NCBI RefSeq assembly: GCF_000585395.1
Contig: NZ_KK073875.1
Span: 3,261,307 to 3,325,306 of the forward strand
DNA: 64,000 bases
Direction of reading: 5' to 3'
Source of the DNA: Saccharibacillus sacchari DSM 19268
GTDB lineage: Bacteria; Bacillota; Bacilli; Paenibacillales; Paenibacillaceae
A model generated the notes under the pieces. The model was given only the letters and a program-made list of their open reading frames with translations. It did no database searches and was not told the origin of the DNA. The translations under genes were made by a program, and so were the position numbers. Shown here one piece after another: positions 61,452 through 64,000 of the stretch (its first letter is position 1; every line of letters starts with the position of its first letter).

Positions 61452-63347
61452 ATGCAAAAACGTTCATGGAGAAAAGGAGTAAGCGTCATGCTTGCTTTTC
61501 TGCTGGTTGCCGTACTTGTTGCCTGCGCAGGGCCTGGCGGCTGGGCTTCCGCGAAAGAGGCATCCGGCAGCGGCAAAACGGAAAACGGGCAGCTCGCGGC
61601 TTCCAAAGCGTCAGCTCCGGTACATGCGGCAAAAACGTCCGCGTCCAGCGCTGCGAGTTTTGTCGGTACGCATGGGCAGTTGTCGATCCAAAACGGCAAA
61701 CTGACTGATGCTTCCGGGAATCCTGTACAGTTAAAAGGCATGAGTTCGCACGGCATTCAATGGTTTGGTGATTATGTGAACAAGGAGAGTATGAAGTGGC
61801 TGCGTGACGACTGGGGATTGAATGTCTTCCGTGTAGCGATGTATACGGAATCGGATGGCTACATCTCGAACCCTTCTCTGAAAAACAAGGTGAAGGAAGC
61901 GGTCGATGCGGCGATTGAACTGGGCGTCTACGTAATCGTGGATTGGCATATTTTATCCGATGGTGATCCGAACACGCACAAAACGCAATCAAAAGCCTTT
62001 TTCAAAGAGATGGCTCAGACTTACGGAGATACGCCGAATATCATTTATGAGATTGCCAATGAGCCAAACGGCAACGTGAATTGGAACAATCAGATCAAGC
62101 CTTACGCGGAAGAATTGATTGCCACGATTCGTGCCGAAGACCCGGATAATCCGATCATAGTCGGCACGGGTACATGGAGTCAGGATATTCACGATGCTGC
62201 GGCTTCTCCGCTTACCGATGAAAATGTGCTATATGCGGTACACTTCTACGCCGGTACGCATGGCGCATGGCTGCGTGACCGGATCGATGCCGCGATGGCG
62301 CAAGGGCTGGCCGTGTTCGTTAGCGAATGGGGAACAAGCGATGCTTCAGGCAACGGCGGGCCTTTTTTGACGGAAGCCAAACAGTGGACCGACTTTATGG
62401 CTAATCGCGGCATCAGCTGGGCAAACTGGTCGCTGGCCGACAAACAGGAAGCTTCCGCGGCATTGGCGCCTGGGGCAAGCTTTACGGGAGGATGGACGCA
62501 GGCTCAGCTCAGCGCATCAGGTAAATTCGTCCGTGAGCAAATGCTGGCGGGATCGGGCAATACAGGCGGAACCACTCCGGTTGTACAGGTTCCTACGCAG
62601 GTTAAAGGCTTAACGGCGACTGCGGGGAACGCCAAGGTAGCGCTGAAATGGAACGCCACAACCGGGGCCGATAGTTATATCGTGAAACGTGCGGAAGGCG
62701 GAGGAACGTATACGATCTTGAAAAAAGGCATAACTCAAGCTTCTTTTACGGATGCGACAGCAGTAAACGGCAAGACGTATCGCTACAAAGTTGGGGCTGT
62801 CAATACGAAGGGAGCAGGCACGGATTCGACTGAAGTCACGGCCAAGCCCGTTTCGTCCAGCACAACTCCCCCGGTAACGCCGCCTTCGACAGGTAGCGGG
62901 AATTTGAAACTGCTTTATCGAATCTTGGACGATAACGCTTCGGACAACGCTTTGCGTCCCGTTTTTAATATCCGTAATACGGGTTCGAATGCTGTGGATT
63001 TGAAAAACGTTAAAGTTCGCTACTATTACACGAACGAAGGCGGAGTCAGCCAAAATTACTTCTGCGATTGGGCGCAGATCGGAGCTTCCAATGTCAAAGC
63101 CGCTTTCGGTAAAACCAGTGGTTCGCCAACAGGGGCTACCGACTACGTAGAGCTTTCTTTTACAGCAGGAACGATTCCGGCCAATGGAGAAACGGGTGAG
63201 ATTCAGTCACGCATCCACAAGTCGGACTGGAGCAATTACGATGAAACGGATGACTACTCGTATAAAGCCGGGCAAATGCAATTCGGTGAATGGGACCGCG
63301 CTGTAGTCTATGTAAATGACGCAGTTGCTTATGGAATCGAGCCTTAA
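61452..63347 (+). CDS. GH5 endoglucanase with FN3 and CBM3 domains
   Basis: 631 residues behind TGGAGGGG. N-terminal export signal with a lipobox-like LVAC (Cys25), so it may be a lipoprotein, though a type I site (GGWASA) is also possible. GH5 catalytic domain, residues about 75-370: [26 protein letters not shown], acid/base Glu204 in IANEPNG and nucleophile Glu292 in VSEWGTS. One FN3 domain follows (about 383-470, [18 protein letters not shown]), then a CBM3 (about 485-631, [27 protein letters not shown]). It hydrolyses beta-1,4-glucans outside the cell. It fits a plant-associated lifestyle. Confidence 0.94.
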   Translation: MQKRSWRKGVSVMLAFLLVAVLVACAGPGGWASAKEASGSGKTENGQLAASKASAPVHAAKTSASSAASFVGTHGQLSIQNGKLTDASGNPVQLKGMSSHGIQWFGDYVNKESMKWLRDDWGLNVFRVAMYTESDGYISNPSLKNKVKEAVDAAIELGVYVIVDWHILSDGDPNTHKTQSKAFFKEMAQTYGDTPNIIYEIANEPNGNVNWNNQIKPYAEELIATIRAEDPDNPIIVGTGTWSQDIHDAAASPLTDENVLYAVHFYAGTHGAWLRDRIDAAMAQGLAVFVSEWGTSDASGNGGPFLTEAKQWTDFMANRGISWANWSLADKQEASAALAPGASFTGGWTQAQLSASGKFVREQMLAGSGNTGGTTPVVQVPTQVKGLTATAGNAKVALKWNATTGADSYIVKRAEGGGTYTILKKGITQASFTDATAVNGKTYRYKVGAVNTKGAGTDSTEVTAKPVSSSTTPPVTPPSTGSGNLKLLYRILDDNASDNALRPVFNIRNTGSNAVDLKNVKVRYYYTNEGGVSQNYFCDWAQIGASNVKAAFGKTSGSPTGATDYVELSFTAGTIPANGETGEIQSRIHKSDWSNYDETDDYSYKAGQMQFGEWDRAVVYVNDAVAYGIEP

Positions 63348-63450
63348 CGGATCAGGATTCCAAAGCTTACCCGGGTTGGCATTTTTGCAACGATGAAGAC
63401 TCCGCGTTAGAATAAAGAGGCGGATTCGCGAAGCGGAAACGAAAGACGAT

Positions 63451-63498
63451 AGGCGCGGGCGCATACGGTCGGGATTTTTCCGCCGTCGCCTGCGCCTT
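63451..63498 (+). promoter_or_regulatory. Hairpin upstream of pepF
   Basis: AGGCGCGGGCG (63451-63461) pairs with CGCCTGCGCCTT (63487-63498), one G-T pair, over a 25-base loop. It ends about 25 bp before the pepF start. It could be the terminator of the cellulase gene (weak T-run) or a leader structure. Confidence 0.4.
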
Positions 63499-63522
63499 AT
63501 TTCATGAAGAGGAGTGACGGCA

Positions 63523-64000
63523 ATGAGTGAGAAAGTGTTAACGCGCGCGGAGGTGCCGGAGTCTTCGACCTGGAATCTGGAGCATCTGTTTTTGACGGAA
63601 GAAGACTGGAATAAGGAGCTTGAAGGGGTGCTGGCCAGCGCGGACGAAGTGACCCGGTTCAAGGGACGTCTGGGAGAGGGCGCGGACTTGCTGCTCGACT
63701 GCCTGAATGCCCAGGAAGCCTTGATGGAGAGAGCTCGCAAAGTCGGAGCCTACGCACATTTAAAACAGACCGAAGACGGGACCAATCCGGAAAATCAAGC
63801 ACGTTCGGCCAAGTCCGGCGATGCATTGACCAAGCTGGGTTCGCAATTCACGTTTATCGAGTCGGAGATTTTGGAACTGCCGGAAGGCACGGTGGAACGG
63901 TATTTGCAGGAAGAACCGGGTCTTGCAGAATTCGCGCGTAGTTTGAAACTGCTGCTGGAGCAGAAGCCGCACAGCCTGTCGCCGGAAACGGAAAAGGTAT
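63523..64000 (+). CDS. pepF: Oligoendopeptidase F, N-terminal part (cut by the window end)
   Basis: ATG 63523 follows AGAGGAGTG. The 159 residues visible (MSEKVLTRAEVPESSTWNLEHLFLTEEDWNKELEGVLASADEVTRFKGRLGEGADLLLDCLNAQEALMERARKVGAYAHLKQTEDGTNPENQARSAKSGDALTKLGSQFTFIESEILELPE) are the typical N-terminal helical domain of M3B-family PepF. The zinc motif HEXXH lies beyond the window, so activity cannot be judged. The full protein is usually about 600 residues. Cytoplasmic peptidase acting on short peptides. Confidence 0.88.
   Translation, partial: MSEKVLTRAEVPESSTWNLEHLFLTEEDWNKELEGVLASADEVTRFKGRLGEGADLLLDCLNAQEALMERARKVGAYAHLKQTEDGTNPENQARSAKSGDALTKLGSQFTFIESEILELPEGTVERYLQEEPGLAEFARSLKLLLEQKPHSLSPETEKV

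Overview
The window looks like the chromosome of a Gram-positive bacterium of the Paenibacillaceae (Paenibacillus or Saccharibacillus type). Evidence: strong GGAGG-type ribosome binding sites, a Bacillus-type rRNA operon end (23S, then 5S), S-layer-homology (SLH) anchored surface enzymes, an HxlR regulator very like Bacillus YodB, and a close relative of the Bacillus replication terminator protein RTP. The genus is inference; no database was searched.

Layout. (1) 1-2900: the 3' part of a 23S rRNA gene, a 5S gene and a terminator. (2) 2900-7150: a gene-poor stretch with two inverted-repeat elements, then two tandem paralogous right-handed beta-helix proteins, one secreted with an extra N-terminal domain and one membrane-anchored. 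(3) 7816-24574: a 15-gene exopolysaccharide operon, all on + and with no terminator I can see inside. It encodes a Wzz-like co-polymerase, a BY-kinase, a priming sugar transferase, four glycosyltransferases, UDP-glucose dehydrogenase, a Wzy-like polymerase, a Wzx-type flippase, GalU, ManC, an LCP-type cell-wall ligase, a PIG-L deacetylase and a pyruvyl transferase. Together they predict a Wzx/Wzy-dependent acidic polymer with glucuronate, mannose and pyruvate ketals, resembling the paenan-type clusters of Paenibacillus. (4) 24600-43050: ordinary chromosomal genes, including a YodB-like regulator, a soluble chemoreceptor, gluQ, hrpB, a YflT-type stress protein behind a SigB-like promoter, a DUF4269 gene broken by one base, an rtp homologue, an MFS/ArsR pair with a clear operator array, and small metabolic enzymes. 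(5) 43189-47946: a 1585-residue SLH-anchored extracellular nuclease. (6) 48112-57159: a CNNM-type membrane protein, a thioredoxin-reductase-like enzyme, and a three-gene Hsp70 operon (HscC-like Hsp70, J-domain/TPR protein, DUF1266 protein). (7) 57249-64000: a nitroreductase, a secreted protein, a NiaP-like transporter, a GH5 cellulase with FN3 and CBM3, and the start of oligoendopeptidase F.

Three things deserve most attention. First, a family of four dispersed hairpin elements (28995, 39188, 57866 reversed, 58272) shares two conserved internal strands, while the flanking stems differ in sequence but stay paired. Second, the HscC/J-TPR/DUF1266 operon has the same parts as the Escherichia coli hscC-djlB/djlC-ybeR/ybeU region, but in a Gram-positive and with an HPE in place of the HPD motif. 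Third, a strong SigA promoter with a perfect LexA-type box at 58080-58121 has no annotated gene behind it, only a possible 19-residue hydrophobic peptide. Two 204-bp MITE-like copies with perfect 21-bp ends lie at 3334 and 28642.
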